The position numbers and the translations under genes were made by a program. Shown piece after piece: positions 38,736-51,118 of a DNA stretch of 64,000 nt. This DNA comes from Monoplex corrugatus (Eukaryota > Mollusca > Gastropoda > Littorinimorpha > Ranellidae): assembly GCA_030674185.1 (NCBI GenBank), contig CM060307.1, positions 71,783,199 through 71,847,198 of the forward strand, given 5' to 3'. The notes under the pieces are model-generated. The model made no database searches, was not told where the DNA came from, and saw only the letters and a list, made by a program, of their open reading frames with translations. Each line of letters starts with the position of its first letter. Positions within the stretch are counted from its first letter, which is position 1.

Positions 38736-38917
38736 TGACAGAGGATGTGTGGGCTGTGTCATATATGAGGCATGTGCATGCGCAGCTAGTGTGTCTGTTT
38801 ACATGTGGGAGTACACTCTCAGATTTGTATAGTGTAACTATATCAGGGATGAGAAATCTTTTTTTTTTTTTAACGAATCCATTTTTGTTGTTGTTTTTGT
38901 TGTTGTTGTTTTCCAAG

Positions 38918-39016
38918 TTAGTTTATGGGGAAAAAAATTCTGATGAAGAGAGTTAGTGGTGAAAAGAAAGGCAAAAATATTGAGGGTCAGTTTTCAAACA
39001 TTCCTGCTGTCCAAGA
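38918..39016 (+). other. Possible upstream exon of BUB3
   Basis: A T-rich tract and acceptor (TTTTCCAAG) precede 99 bp ending at a consensus donor (CAAGA, GTAAGT). An ATG at 38925 begins MGKKILMKRVSGEKKGKN. Joined to the BUB3 acceptor at 40388, the frame stays open into [12 protein letters not shown]. It may be a 5' UTR exon, an in-frame N-terminal extension, or chance. The family normally starts only a few residues before the 'EFKL' motif. Confidence 0.3.
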
Positions 39017-40388
39017 GTAAGTACTGTATATGTATCAGTACAAATGAATTAGTCACTGAGTTTACTCTAATCCAAGAAACATCATGAGAAAGCCAGAAGT
39101 AATTAAATTTCTTTTATTGGATCTGTGCAATCTGTGTGTGTTTGTCTGTGTGAGTAAATTACTGTGTTTTTTAGTCAGTTTCCAAACCCTTTATTCAAGA
39201 ATCAAAATGCATTCTATTTTCCAGGGATAGCATGACCCGGACCCTGGTAATTTTCTTTTTTTCCCCCACCATTTCCCATCCCTGTGTATTAAACTTGTGT
39301 TCACATATAATAATGGTTGCATTAGGCCTGTTTGCATTCATTTCACATATATGTGGTTACAATAGGCCTGTTTGTATACATGTATGTTATTATGTTCATA
39401 AATATTATATTTGTGTCTCTTTGTACTCTGTATGTGGAATATGTGATGTTTGTATTTGTTTACATGTATGAAAAAAATACTTAGGCCTTCATATGAAGAT
39501 AGGAGTAAGGGAGGAGATGCATGCAGTATCATTTGATATGAATAGGCCTACTTGTGAATGTTTATCGTGCTTTAGTAAGAGAATGGATTGAACTTAAAGA
39601 GATGTTTTATGAATCAAGTGGTATATTGCAAATATAATGCCATGGTAATTCTATAATCTATTAAAAAAAAAAAAATTACAGTTTACAGTGAATGTGGAGA
39701 GACTTTTTTTTGAATAAAAAAAAAGGTTCATTTCATTGAGTCATTCCCTCATCTTTTTAAAGGCAATGAAAAAAGAAAAAAAAAAGAAAAGATTGTAAGC
39801 ATGTGGACATAAAAGGACATTTTGAATTCTGTGTATTCCTTCTTCCCAGTTAAATTAAGAACAGATATATTATGTGATATGTTAACTTTTGATGTTTACA
39901 CATCTTTTGTCAGTAATTACATTACAATTTGATCCAAGCAAGGTGGCTTGAGTATACACGATAGACCTGTATGAAATTTTAAGCCTTTATATGGCTGTAT
40001 GAACGTACAAGGCTATAAACTTTTACGTTTGAATTTAAGACTAATGTTTATTTTTTATGAAGCGTTGCAGCACAAAAGTAAACATTTATAAACTAAACAG
40101 ACTATGTCTAAAAGTTTGTGCACTTCTCCCATCTCTTTTTGCTCCCTCATTGCCCCCAGAAAAATGGAAACAGCAATTAAATTAATGTTTCTTATTCTAC
40201 TTTATACCTGATCAGCATGGTTGGTGGTTTGTTTATTGATAAAATTCTTTTGATTCAGAGAATAACCATGGCATTACTAGTACTTTATACCTTTCAAAGA
40301 TGGTAATTAGTTAGTTAATTGATACTGTTCATATGGTTTAAAAAAAGCAAACACATACAGCAGTTAACCGAATTCAGTTAATTCCAGG

Positions 40389-40592
40389 ATGAACATGGGT
40401 GAATCTCCTCACGAATTCAAGCTTTACAACCCTCCCAGTGATGGCATCTCCTCAGTGAAGTTTGGTCCAAACTCAAGCCAGTTTTTATTGGTGTCATCAT
40501 GGGATGAAACTGTGCGTCTCTATGATGTTGTGGCCAACAACATGCGACTGAGATTTAACACCTCAGCTCCTGTTCTGGACTGCTGCTTTCAG
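40389..40592 (+). CDS. bub3: bub3 coding exon 1
   Basis: 68 codons, from [12 protein letters not shown] to VLDCCFQ, phase 0 at the donor (CAG, GTAAAA). Covers the first WD40 blade. The acceptor TTAATTCCAG sits one base before the ATG. Confidence 0.95.
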
Positions 40593-43500
40593 GTAAAAAG
40601 CAAGAACAAAGATAGAAAGATAAAAGAAAATCAAAGAAAAGAAAAGAAAAGAAAAGAAAGAAAGAAAGAAAAAAAAGAAAGAAAGACAAACAAACAAAAA
40701 AGCAAGCTTTGAAGCACATATGGAGGCAAACAGTGACTTAGAAACATTGAAGCAAAGAAGCAAATTGCCATATATTGAAACAAACAAGCAACAGTTACCA
40801 AACAAATGGAGATCTATAGATGTGAACACAGCTAAATATCAGACAAAAATGCAGAACAAACAAAGACTAGATCTGGACACCTTAAGTCTTTTGATTATGA
40901 AGTTTTACGTTTTAGCATCAGTGTTCAGAGTTACAGTGAAAACGGGATTGATGAAATGTGATCAGTAGTTGAAAATGAAATGGAACAAGATTTGGTTGTC
41001 TTTTTTTTTTAAAGCAACCAACAAACCACCACTACCGAAGAAAGAAGGTGGATGGGTGGGAGGGTGAAAAGAGGGACAGACAAGTGTGCTTTCTTGGGGA
41101 AAACAAAATGATTCAAACTGACACTAGATAAAGCTGTTGTTAAAGTTTCTTAGTTCTGATAATAATAATGATAATAATGACGATAATGATAATAATAATG
41201 ATAAGAGTAATTACACTTACAGTGTTTATACGGCACCAAATCTTGACAGTTCAAATCAAAGCACACTCACGCACCAGGCATACGTATACAATCGACAAAG
41301 ACTACCTTACACTTTTACTACAGTATTTTATTTTAAAAAAAAAAAGTAATGTAGAAAAGTTTTGTGACTGGTAATAATAGAACCTGTCAGTGTAATATTT
41401 ATAGCAGGGGCTATTGGTATGTCCCAAAATTGTTTGGCTCAAGCTACTGTTTATATGGCTCTAGCTCCTGTTCATAGAAAATATAAATGACTTCAGCCAA
41501 ATGTTGATTAAATGTCAACAAAGGACAAGTACAACTTGTAAATTTGATTCAGATCAGTAATTTGTTCTAAAGATAAAAGTTACAAAATGTGGATAGATAG
41601 GGAAATAATTATAATGTGAACTCAATTTGACCATTTTGCTGTTATTTGTTTTACAACAAAATGTGGCATGCTGATGTTATGTTTTCATGGTATGTAATGT
41701 CTGACTTACTGATCATATAGTGTCCAACATTTTGATAACAGTGTACAATATATAATTGCATATTGTTAAGGGACCATGTAGAACACACCATAATGATAGA
41801 TTTGATCTACATTATATAATTGCATATTGTTATGGAACAGTGTAGAACACACTGTGGTGATAGATTTGATGTACATTTTATAATTGCATATTGTCAAGGA
41901 ACAGTGTAGAACACACTGTGGTGATAGATTTGATGTACACTGTATAATTGATGTTGTCAAGGAATAGTGTAGAACTCACTGTGGTGATAGATTTGATGTA
42001 CATTTTATAATTGCATATTGTCAAGGAACAGTGTAGAACACACTGTGGTGATAGATTTGATGTACACTGTATAATTGATGTTGTCAAGGAATAGTGTAGA
42101 ACTCACTGTGGTGATAGATTTGATGTACATTTTATAATTGCATATTGTCAAGGAACAGTGTAGAACACACTGTGGTGATAGATTTGATGTACACTGTATA
42201 ATTGATGTTGTCAAGGAATAGTGTAGAACTCACTGTGGTGATAGATTTGATGTACATTTTATAATTGCATATTGTTAAGGAACGATGTAGAATACTGTGT
42301 GCTGACAGATTTGATGTACACTGTATAATTGCATGTTGCTACGGAACAGTGTAGAACATACTGTGAGGATAGATTTGATGTACACTGTATAATTGCATAT
42401 TGCTACGGAACAGTGTAGAACACACTGTGAGGATAGATTTGATGTATACTGTATAATTGCATGTTGTCAAGGAACAGTGTAGAACACACTGTGGTGATAG
42501 ATTTGATGTACACTGTATAATTGCATGTTGCTATGGAACGGTGTAGAACACACTGTGAGGATAGATTTGATGTACACTGTATAATTGCATATTGCTACAG
42601 AACAGTGTAAAACACACTGTGGTGATAGATTTGATATACATTGTATAATTGCATATTGCTAAGGAACAGTGTAGAACACACTGTGATGATAGATTTGATG
42701 TACAATGTATAATTGCATATTGTTAAGGAACGATGTAGAATACTGTGTGCTGACAGATTTCATGTCTGACTGATACTGTCATCCGTGGTGGTTGTGTAGT
42801 GTCTGAATTTTAGTTACTGATTCAGTGTCATGGTTTGTTTCAGGCATCGGTTGGTAAAATCTGTGATTTATCTTAAAAGCCATAGAGATCCCTCATTTAC
42901 CCAGAACTTGGAAGTCTCCAGGCCAAATTGTTTTGTTTTTCTTTTCCAAAACAGGTGTCTTTTGATTTCATGAGACCCTGCCATATTTTTTGTTGCTGTT
43001 TAGTTATTATTTTTCTATTAATCATTGAAGTGTGTACAGAATGCAGTGAAGGCATTAACCTGTGACAGTCGGTAAATTATTGGTTTGGAAAAAAAAATTT
43101 CTAAATATATATTGCCTGCCAGTAACATTTACTGATTAGAATTAACAGAACCGGTTGACAAATATCACATTTTCCTCTACCATTATCCTGTCCCCAAACA
43201 GTGGAACAGTGGCTGTACCACTGAGCTGAGGGTGATATATCACATAGGCCTATGTGATAGTATAAAGTATGCATTGGCCTACACTGTCCAGGTGTAAGCT
43301 TGCCATGCCCTAACTTCAGTGATAAATTTTGTTTTGTAACTAGTGAGTCTGGCCGGAGAAAAGGGGGAGGGTTTTCTCAGATTTGGCTCTATCTCTTCCT
43401 TATTTCTGTCTTTCTGCGCTCTGACTATCACTAGTATCAGTGGTCACTCCCCTCTCTTTCACTTGTGCTTATGTATCGTCAGCAGAGTGCTTAAGTGAGA

Positions 43501-43832
43501 CAATCCCACCAGCAGAGAGGAATCTGGAAGGAGGTTATTGAATGGGATGGAGAGCGTGACCAATTTGTTTTCCCACTGGTACCAGTTAAATTCTCCATGT
43601 TTGGCAGCTTCAGGCAAGGGTACTGGCTGGTGAAATTCCATGCATGAACGCTGGAATGTTTCGGATAATGGGAAGACCTTTCATTTATTGATAATCCAGA
43701 GGGTGCCTCTTGTCCAGTATGCAACCGAGGTCCACTAAGAAAAATAACGAATGTCAGTTGTCTGAAGTTGATATTGACTATAATCATGTTTGCATGGGGA
43801 ACTGTAAAAGAACCAGTTCACATTGAGACATT

Positions 43833-43865
<33 letters not shown>

Positions 43866-46800
43866 GTGTTTATTCAGTCTACAAATTGGGCTTAACTAAT
43901 ATTTTTCAGGACTCTGTTCATGCATACAGCGGAGGCCTTGACAAAGTGTTAAAAACTTATGACTTCAATACTAGTTCAGGTGAGTAACTAATGTAATTGT
44001 TCTATAAGTTTGACTTACTTTAACTGAGTTATTGATTAATATAGGGAAGAATTTGTAGATACTACCATGACAGGAGCTGGTAAATAGGTTATCGCTTTAA
44101 AGATAAGAATATTTAAAGGTTTCCCATACTCTTGAGGTTGTAGGGGAGTGAGACAGTACAGACCTCAGCATTTCTGGAGGCTTGCATTAAGAAGTCAGTG
44201 CCTATCTCATCTCCCTGGCTGTTTTACCTCCTCCAACCATGAACAGGGCAGGTTTCCATTCACATCTTGGTGGACTGGAAGCCAGATTTAAAAGTTCCTC
44301 TTTTACTGAATCGCTTTACAGGGATTAAAAAAACAAAAAAACAAAACAAACACAAACACACAAGTAAACAGGAAGACAAACAACAAACTCCCCCACCCCC
44401 AAAAAATACACACACACACTAGAAAACAGCTGCCGTTAGTGCAACTTAACAGGGGTCTTTATCACTCAGCAGAAGTTACAAACAAGCAGAAGGACTAAGA
44501 TTGGTAAAAAAAAAGGATGGGCTAAAGAATTTCTAAGTGACATGCAAGGGATTCTGATATGATAATTTCGATTTGCTTGTTCAGCACAATCAATTAAATT
44601 GTTTTGTTATCATGTTTATTAATTTCTTTTCTGAAGCATGTGTTATATGTTGGCGCTGCTGTTTACTGAACACAATGTGCCACATAAAATGTGTGATACA
44701 TAGTTCAAATGAGTTTGGAGAGTTGCTGTATAAGAATGATTTCCTTTTCTTCCTCCATTTTCTTGTCTTCTGTGTAGAGTGCAGCTAAGTAAGCTATGGC
44801 TTAATGCTGTCCCCATGCTGCATTGTTGTTAAGATTATATATCATGTACTTCATTGAGTAAAGGTATATTTCATGGAATAAAGCTTTTAAACCTGAGGGG
44901 ACTCAGAAACATTTGTGAGATCAGTGATAATAATATTTTTGTCATATGACTGCCTGTCCTGATAGCAGAAGATTTTTTTTTTTCTGGATTGATGGTGATC
45001 GATACAAACCAAAAACAAGCTGGACAAGCAGTGAGTGGGTATAAATTTAGGAAAAGAAATTGTTGCTAGGATTTGATCAAACAGTGTATGTAGTGGCTGT
45101 GTCTCTGAACATGTGATGAGGCTAGGCAACAGATACTCTGAACAAGAGTTTTGCCTGTGGAGGCCATTTCTGCTTGTAGCAGTCAATACACTTGTGAGAC
45201 TACAAAGTTCAGTAGGCAAGAGAGTGGGAAGAAGATTGCACACCCCTCCACTCTTTAAAGATTCCCTTTACTGGTCAGATACAGAGGCAAGCCAGAACGA
45301 CGAAACATTCAATCATCAAACAGAACATGTACTCATTTAATCTACTGGAAAAAAAGAGGATCTCTATCCCAGATTTTGTTGCGTTTAATGCCAATGTCAC
45401 TAGACATTACTATATTTGTCCCAGGTGCTTGTATCTCATCGGATGCAAATTTGTACATGTTGGATGAGTTTATGATAATTTAAAAACAGAGAGAAAAATC
45501 ATGTATCTTGTCACTGACAGCCTACTGAGGTCACAAGATGCTCTTTTATAAATAAAATGATCCGTAAGGTTAAAGGATGTATCAATTATTAATCCTATAT
45601 TGGACTTTGTCATTACTGGGTAATACCTGGATTTTTACAAATTATTTCTGATTCAATTCTAATTCAGGATTGAACAATTAACATAGGCATAGTTTTCTCT
45701 TTTCACATAGTTACACACAGTGACACACTTTGACTTTCAATAAATGTAATGTTTTGTTGAGATTGATGTGAGATTTACTGATTTGCTATGTGTCTTTCAG
45801 AAATGACAGTGGGTAACCATGATGCACCAATCCGCTGTGTGGAGTTTGCCTCTGAGGTGAATGTAGTGGTATCAGGCAGTTGGGACTCCACAGTCAAGCT
45901 CTGGGATCCTAGAGGACCTACTGCTGCTGGTACTTTCAACCAGCCAGATAAAGTAAGAGTATCAAGTTTTTAAACAGAGCATTTTTGAAGCATAAATTTA
46001 AAGGGAATAAAATAAATTTCAGGAACATAAAACTCAAAGTTTTTATACAATTTGTAAATACAGATTCGTTTGCATGGTTCTTGAAGGCTGTGACTGATTT
46101 TGAATTTACACATATAAATTCTACCAGTAAACGGTGAAAAGCATATCATGTAATATGAAGTGCAAGTTGATGTTTGTACATGTATTCCAGTGTCCAAGTT
46201 GTCAAAGTGCTCTTGAAGATAGCTCTGTAAATAGGAGGTAACATAGAGAAGTTGTAGCACAGAAGTTAGTGCAGCAGTTTGTTGACACGAAGTGGTCGGT
46301 TCAAGTCCCCATTCATGCAGAATTTCTGGGATTTACAGTGGAAACCATTTATAACAGGACTGGTTATAACAGGAATCCTGATATAACCGGGCTTTTTTCA
46401 ATCCCCATTTTTTCTTCCTCTTTGTCTCTATTAAAACTTATCGGCAATAACAGGGAGACAAGAGGGCTTGATCGGTTATAGCAGGGATTCCGAGACGGGC
46501 TCTGCAGCAGAAAGGCCTAGGCCTAGACTCAGCACGCCATGCAGTAGGCCTAGATCTAGATCTGGGCTAGCCTTGGTATACTGTGTACTGTACACTGAAA
46601 GAACGCTTCGCAATGCGAGCGTGATGCGCGCGCAAGCGTGTAGGCCTGAGGCCACTGAGTCAGTGACTGACTGCGCCATCATTCAGTTTGTAAGCTTACT
46701 GCACACTTACACCAGACCAGATCTAGGCCTAGATCTACTGTTTATCAAGAGTTAGTTGATCAGTCCTTATTTCCCTTGATATCTGATATAACAGGGATCT

Positions 46801-47533
46801 GATATAACAGGGATTTTGATTTGGTCCCATCATCCCTGTTATATCAGGTTTCCACTGTATTTTATTTCTAGACCCGAGCGGCTTTTCACTCTTTGTTGCG
46901 TAAAAAAGATATAATTGCAGTCACTTTTAGTTTTACCCAACATCTGAACATGCACACTTGTAAGATTGGCTGAATTTACAGTCATTGTAATACTTTTGTA
47001 TTTCTGGACTTCAAAATAGAAACATACATCAAAAATCCATGCTGTATGGTATAATTGTACACTGTTCGATAAACAGATGTGTCTTACTTGAGCAATGTGA
47101 AAATGCACAATTCAGCTATCACCGTTAGTGCTTAAAATTCAGAGTGATCATCAGACTCAGACCAAAACTGAAAAAGAACATTGTGCGTCAGTGCAGGCAT
47201 GGCCACAAGTAAAAATGGGTGTGGTTTTCTGAATCCCTAAGAGGTTAATACTGTGTCCGGTGCTCAGTATGGTAATGCATTTTCACATAGGGGAAAGAAA
47301 TGACTGGCAGTACCATGTGTACTCCTCGAGACCTAAACAGTCTCAAGTAAAAAAAAATTAGATGTTGTTTACATCATTTGACAATTAAAAAAAAAGTGTC
47401 AAATCAATCAGTCAGCTAAAGGTTACTCATGCTGTGGTATATTTGAGTGATTTTAGTGCACAGTCTCACGCACACGCTGACACGCACACGCACACGCACA
47501 CGCACACGCACACGCACACGCACACGCACACGC

Positions 47534-47601
<68 letters not shown>

Positions 47602-50600
47602 AATATATATTATCTTCTTATTTTGCAGTTTACTCCTGTGGGAATGTAGGGGACTCTTTCAGTATGAATAGTATTCCCATCTTCTGGAAATTCTGTGCAA
47701 GAAATTTCAACTTTTCTGTCATTCTCTTTGTTTCTGCCGTGCTCCTTTGTTTTCTATATTTCTTTCTACATAATAGAGAGAGAGAGAGAGATGAATGGAT
47801 GGATGGATGAATGGATCGCTGGATGGATGTATAAATAGATGGATAGACTAGTAGATAGATAGGTAGACAGATACGTAGATAGATCCATGGATAGATGTAT
47901 AGATAGATTGTTGTTGTTTTGTTTTAGCCCACACCAAACATAAAAAGAACACTGATCTTTGTTGTCAAGCATTTGAAAAGCGTGGACATAATGAACAATT
48001 ACTGTTTTATTTATTTTTTAATTAATAAATCTGATGATTTCATATAGGCCGTAAATTTATTGTGTATGATTTGATTCCTGATTGATTTTTTATTGGAATT
48101 TATGACAAACTTGGTTGGCATCATTGACATGCACATTCTTAGGTAGGGTAGGCAGGTCTGAAATTTGAAGAAATTTCTGAATTTTGTTTATGTTGCCACT
48201 TTGACTCAGCAAGATGCATTGACTAGATAATGTATGTATGTGTTTGTTTTTTGTTTGTGTGTATGTGTGTGTGTGCATATTCGTTACTGAGTGTGTATGT
48301 CTGCATACTCTTATGTTCATGCGTGTGTGTGTTTTGACGAAATGAAAGAATTTGATACATATTTTCCTAATGTTTAATGGACAGGTATACACTCTGTCAG
48401 TATGTGGTGATCGACTGGTTGTGGGTACAGCTGGCAGGCGAGTCCTTGTGTGGGACTTGCGCAACATGGGATACGTTCAGCAGCGACGTGAATCCAACCT
48501 GAAATATCAGACAAGATGCATTCGCTGCTTCCCTAACAAACAGGGCTATGTACTGAGTTCTATTGAAGGTAAGGGTCTGCTACGAACACAAATTACTATC
48601 CAAACAGCAGAGTGCAGAAGTGTCCAAAGATGTAACAGTTGTTGGTAAATTTAAGAAAAAGAAGGAGTGAAATGATGTTTAAAAAAGATAATTGAACTTT
48701 AGTTTTAAAAACATCTGTGAAATCTATGATAAGAACTTTTGTTTTTAAAAATGTCTGTGAAATATATGATAAGATTGCTTTACTTTGAAAATAATCCGAT
48801 GGAACAAGCCTCTATTTAAGTTTTTAGAAAGTTGCACATAATGTATAATTGCTAAAAAAAATGATGAATAGAATGTCACTTGGATGTTTTTATGGCAACA
48901 GAACTTTGTGTATAATATTCGAAAAGAATTCGTAAATGCCTGGTTCCCTCTCTCCTTGCCACTGAGCCAGCACTTTGCAAGTTAAATATTTGTTTTTAGA
49001 TATTAAGTTGCATTTTGTACAGAGCATCTGTATTAGAGATTTTCTGCATAGCTATAATTTTGCTTTTAGGATGTTTTTGTAACATATATTCATGTTATTG
49101 AGCCCCTTTCTTGTCAAAGTAGTTCTAGCTGATGATTGTGTTGAAGGTGGTTAACAGTGAATGTAGTTCCAGTTTTCCCAAGACTGTGAACTGAGAAAAT
49201 TCTGTATGCAGCAAATTCTGTGTGATGGGAAAAAGGTCTCAGTAATAAGACATATGCCATATGCTGGTATGCAAACCCTGTGTTCTTTAGGGTCTACTTA
49301 TTGATCAAGTTGGTGATAATACTAAGAAACCCCCCACTGTGTGTGCCCCAATATCCTTGCTAAGCCCTCTCTTTGGCAATGCTAAGGTATGGTAACAGTT
49401 TACATATGCGAGAAACAGGAAATGTCAGTATATAGATGCTGATGAGTGAACATTGTCATGGTTTTTGTGTTTGTCCAGGACGTGTGGCTGTAGAATACCT
49501 TGACCCAAGTCCAGAGGTGCAAAAGCAGAAATATGCATTTAAATGTCACCGCATCAAGGAGGACAGTACAGAAAAGATCTACCCAGTCAATGCTGTTGCC
49601 TTCCACAATGTCTACAACACATTTGCCACAGGGGGCTCAGATGGCTTCGTCAACATTTGGGATGGATTCCACAAAAAGAGGCTGTGCCAGTTTCACAGGT
49701 TTGTTAGAGATGCTTGTGTTGGTATGTGCTAAGCTTAGGAAGCAGTGCACAGTCCTGTCAGTGAACTTGAAAGATTCATTAAGTGTGTGTGTGCTGTTTG
49801 CCAAGAGTATTTTTATGTAAGAACATGCTGCACATATACAGCTTTTTTTGCATAACGGAATAGGTTTGTTTGGCTATAGATCATATGTAATTTGAGTATG
49901 TGTGATATTTATAATCAGTCCTTGTATCTGTTATACAGGTATTGCATTGCCTCACATTAAACCACTATCAAATGTTTTTTGCACTAGAATCATGCATTCA
50001 TTTTTCCTAGTCCGTTTTTGTGTGTGTGCTGTATCCATCTTTTCGCTGGACACTGAGTTATTTCCCTTGTCATACCTATTTTCCTACAATTAAGAATTAC
50101 ATTATTCTCATCAAGGAAGCATGACATTTTCATTCAAAACATTGAGAGAGAGTGTCTGATTGTCTGCAGAGCTTGGTGGCAAGCTTGGGCAGTTAGTGTG
50201 GAGGAGTTGAAATCATGCTATACATGACACAGCATTGCCCAGTTCTTGTGTTGCTGACAGTAAATTGTTGAGCAGGACTTGCATCCAACTACTGTAGAGA
50301 CACACATAAATACAGGCACACTTGTGAGCCCTCTGTGCATATCCATACATTCATGCCCTCATATATGCACACACTCACTCAGAGTTGTTTTCCCCATTTA
50401 GGAATCGTATAAGTACGTGAATTTTAGACAGATGTTTGCAGCAGAAGGATGAAAATTTCTTTAAAAAGATATGTTTTAGAACTTAGCAGAAACTGAAGGA
50501 GTAGGATTGAATGTTGTTGTCCACCAAAAAATGTTTTTGTCAGAACATGAATTCCCGACATAGTTTGATGTGAAAAACCATCATCAGTAGGCGTATATAA

Positions 50601-51118
50601 TTTACTTTCGCAAGGACTTTTTTGTTGTGCATGTGTGTATGCATGTGTATGTATGTATGTGTGTGTGTATGACTGCAAATTAAATCTTTGACTCCGGCAT
50701 CCTGTCCATCAGCATCCTGCTTGGTCAACCATGCTAGCAAAGCAAAAACAGCCCATGGATTCCTCACCTTATCCACCAGCTTCCTGATAGGGTGAGGGAG
50801 TCAAAAGGTTTTGTTTTTACAGTTGGTGGATAGGATGCGTTAGGCAAAGGGTTAAATTTGGTGGACATGTATGAAACTACTGATTTCAGAAAATCATTTA
50901 GATCTCTCAGTTCTGAAGATTATGTTCTGATCCTGATTTTAAAAATGTATGTTTTCAGATATCCAACAAGTATTGCATCCCTGGCATTCAGCAACGATGG
51001 CAATGTTTTGGCAATTGCGTCATCCTACATGTACGAGCAGGATGAACAGGAAAACATTCCTGATGATGCAATCTTTATCCGTAACGTCACTGACCAGGAG
51101 ACCAAGCCAAAGTCCTGA
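40389..51118 (+). CDS. bub3: BUB3 spindle-checkpoint WD40 protein (six coding exons)
   Basis: BUB3 is a seven-bladed WD40 propeller of the mitotic checkpoint. It docks BUB1 and BUBR1 at kinetochores by binding phosphorylated MELT repeats of KNL1 and GLEBS motifs of its partners. Coding exons are 40389-40592, 43910-43979, 45801-45952, 48385-48568, 49479-49698 and 50959-51118. Phases fit at every junction and give 329 residues, against 328 in the human protein. Diagnostic stretches are [93 protein letters not shown] and [15 protein letters not shown], ending TKPKS. These exclude the related RAE1. The start is set at the ATG next to the acceptor at 40388, so a 5' UTR exon lies upstream. No disabling change is visible. 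Confidence 0.97.
41155..41290 (-). repeat. Retroposon 3' tail, (AAT)n run
   Basis: AAT/GAT-rich run followed by 'GTTTATACGGCACCAAATCT' and 'CAAATCAAAGCACACTC'. It is related to the segment at 5335-5450. Confidence 0.5.
41745..42765. repeat. 64-bp minisatellite with dimer higher-order repeat
   Basis: About 16 tandem units of 62-64 bp, each containing variants of 'GTGTAGAACACACTGTG', 'GATAGATTTGATGTACA' and 'TGTATAATTGCATATTG'. In the middle, two unit types alternate (one with ATAATTGCATATTGTCAAGG, one with ATAATTGATGTTGTCAAGG), giving a 127-bp dimer: the 210 bp at 41878 and at 42005 are identical in translation. Edge units are more diverged, as expected for an array that grows from inside. 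It lies in bub3 intron 1 and is non-coding. Confidence 0.95.
43910..43979 (+). CDS. bub3: bub3 coding exon 2
   Basis: [20 protein letters not shown], then TSS and one base. Acceptor ATTTTTCAG, donor G/GTGAGT. Second WD40 blade ('AYSGGLD'). Confidence 0.95.
45801..45952 (+). CDS. bub3: bub3 coding exon 3
   Basis: Completes Glu from the split codon, then [15 protein letters not shown] to FNQPDK. Holds the conserved [14 protein letters not shown] blade. Acceptor TGTCTTTCAG, donor AAA/GTAAGA. Confidence 0.96.
46262..46335 (+). repeat. tRNA-like SINE fragment
   Basis: Contains GTGCAGCAGTTTGTTGACAC and a B-box-like GGTTCAAGTCCCC about 30 bp later. It ends exactly where a Tigger-like MITE begins, so it may have been the target or been cut by it. 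Confidence 0.35.
46336..46857. mobile_element. 522-bp Tigger-like MITE
   Basis: Ends CAGTGGAAACC and GGTTTCCACTG are perfect inverted repeats, flanked by TA on both sides (46334-46335 and 46858-46859). Nearby sub-repeats of 'ATAACAGG' and 'GATATAACAGGGAT' occur at both ends. The TA duplication and CAGTGG ends are typical of Tigger/pogo-mobilised elements. The interior is rich in AGGCCTAG and GATCT and has no transposase. Confidence 0.85.
47463..47597. repeat. (CACACG)n then (CA)n microsatellite
   Basis: About twelve hexamer CACACG-type units change into a pure CA run. Confidence 0.95.
47775..47905. repeat. GGAT/GATA tetranucleotide repeat
   Basis: Imperfect ATGG and ATAG tetranucleotide repeats following a short (GA)n. 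Confidence 0.9.
48385..48568 (+). CDS. bub3: bub3 coding exon 4
   Basis: [20 protein letters not shown] to VLSSIE, plus one base. Contains the nearly invariant [18 protein letters not shown] and [13 protein letters not shown]. Acceptor ATGGACAG, donor AAG/GTAAGG. Confidence 0.97.
49479..49698 (+). CDS. bub3: bub3 coding exon 5
   Basis: Completes Gly, then [20 protein letters not shown] to KKRLCQFH plus two bases. Contains [20 protein letters not shown]. Acceptor TTGTCCAG. The donor is AG/GTTTGT, weaker than the others. Confidence 0.97.
50680..50855. mobile_element. TTAA-ended foldback MITE, copy C (176 bp)
   Basis: Related to copies A and B: TTAA ends, CTTTGACTCC near the left end and AAAGGGTTAA at the right end, with internal 'ATCCACCAGCTTCCTG'. 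About 15 bp shorter, mainly from loss of half of the central palindrome. Lies in bub3 intron 5. Confidence 0.8.
50959..51118 (+). CDS. bub3: bub3 coding exon 6 (C-terminus)
   Basis: Completes Arg, then [35 protein letters not shown] and [14 protein letters not shown], stop TGA. Acceptor GTTTTCAG. Final propeller blade. Confidence 0.97.

Larger units (their letters stand above)
40593..43909 (+). other. bub3 intron 1
   Basis: A 3.3-kb intron. It contains a purine-rich GAAA tract, a retroposon tail (41155-41290), the 64-bp minisatellite (41745-42765) and a perfect 22-bp palindrome (43238-43259). A GA run followed by a G-run lies at about 43834-43866, just before the acceptor of exon 2. Confidence 0.9.
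45953..48384 (+). other. bub3 intron 3
   Basis: Holds a tRNA-like SINE fragment (46262-46335), a 522-bp Tigger-like MITE (46336-46857), a long CACACG/CA microsatellite (47463-47597) and GGAT/GATA repeats (47775-47905). No other exon seen. Confidence 0.85.

Noticed and set aside
41766..42214. Repeated identical small frames (69 residues)
   Set aside because: They reflect the 127-bp dimer of the minisatellite, not duplicated genes.
41745..42765. CRISPR-like regular repeats
   Set aside because: The repeats are contiguous without unique spacers and lie in a eukaryotic intron. It is a minisatellite.
40389..51118. RAE1 instead of BUB3
   Set aside because: Motifs such as [18 protein letters not shown] and [15 protein letters not shown], and the C-terminus TKPKS, are those of BUB3.
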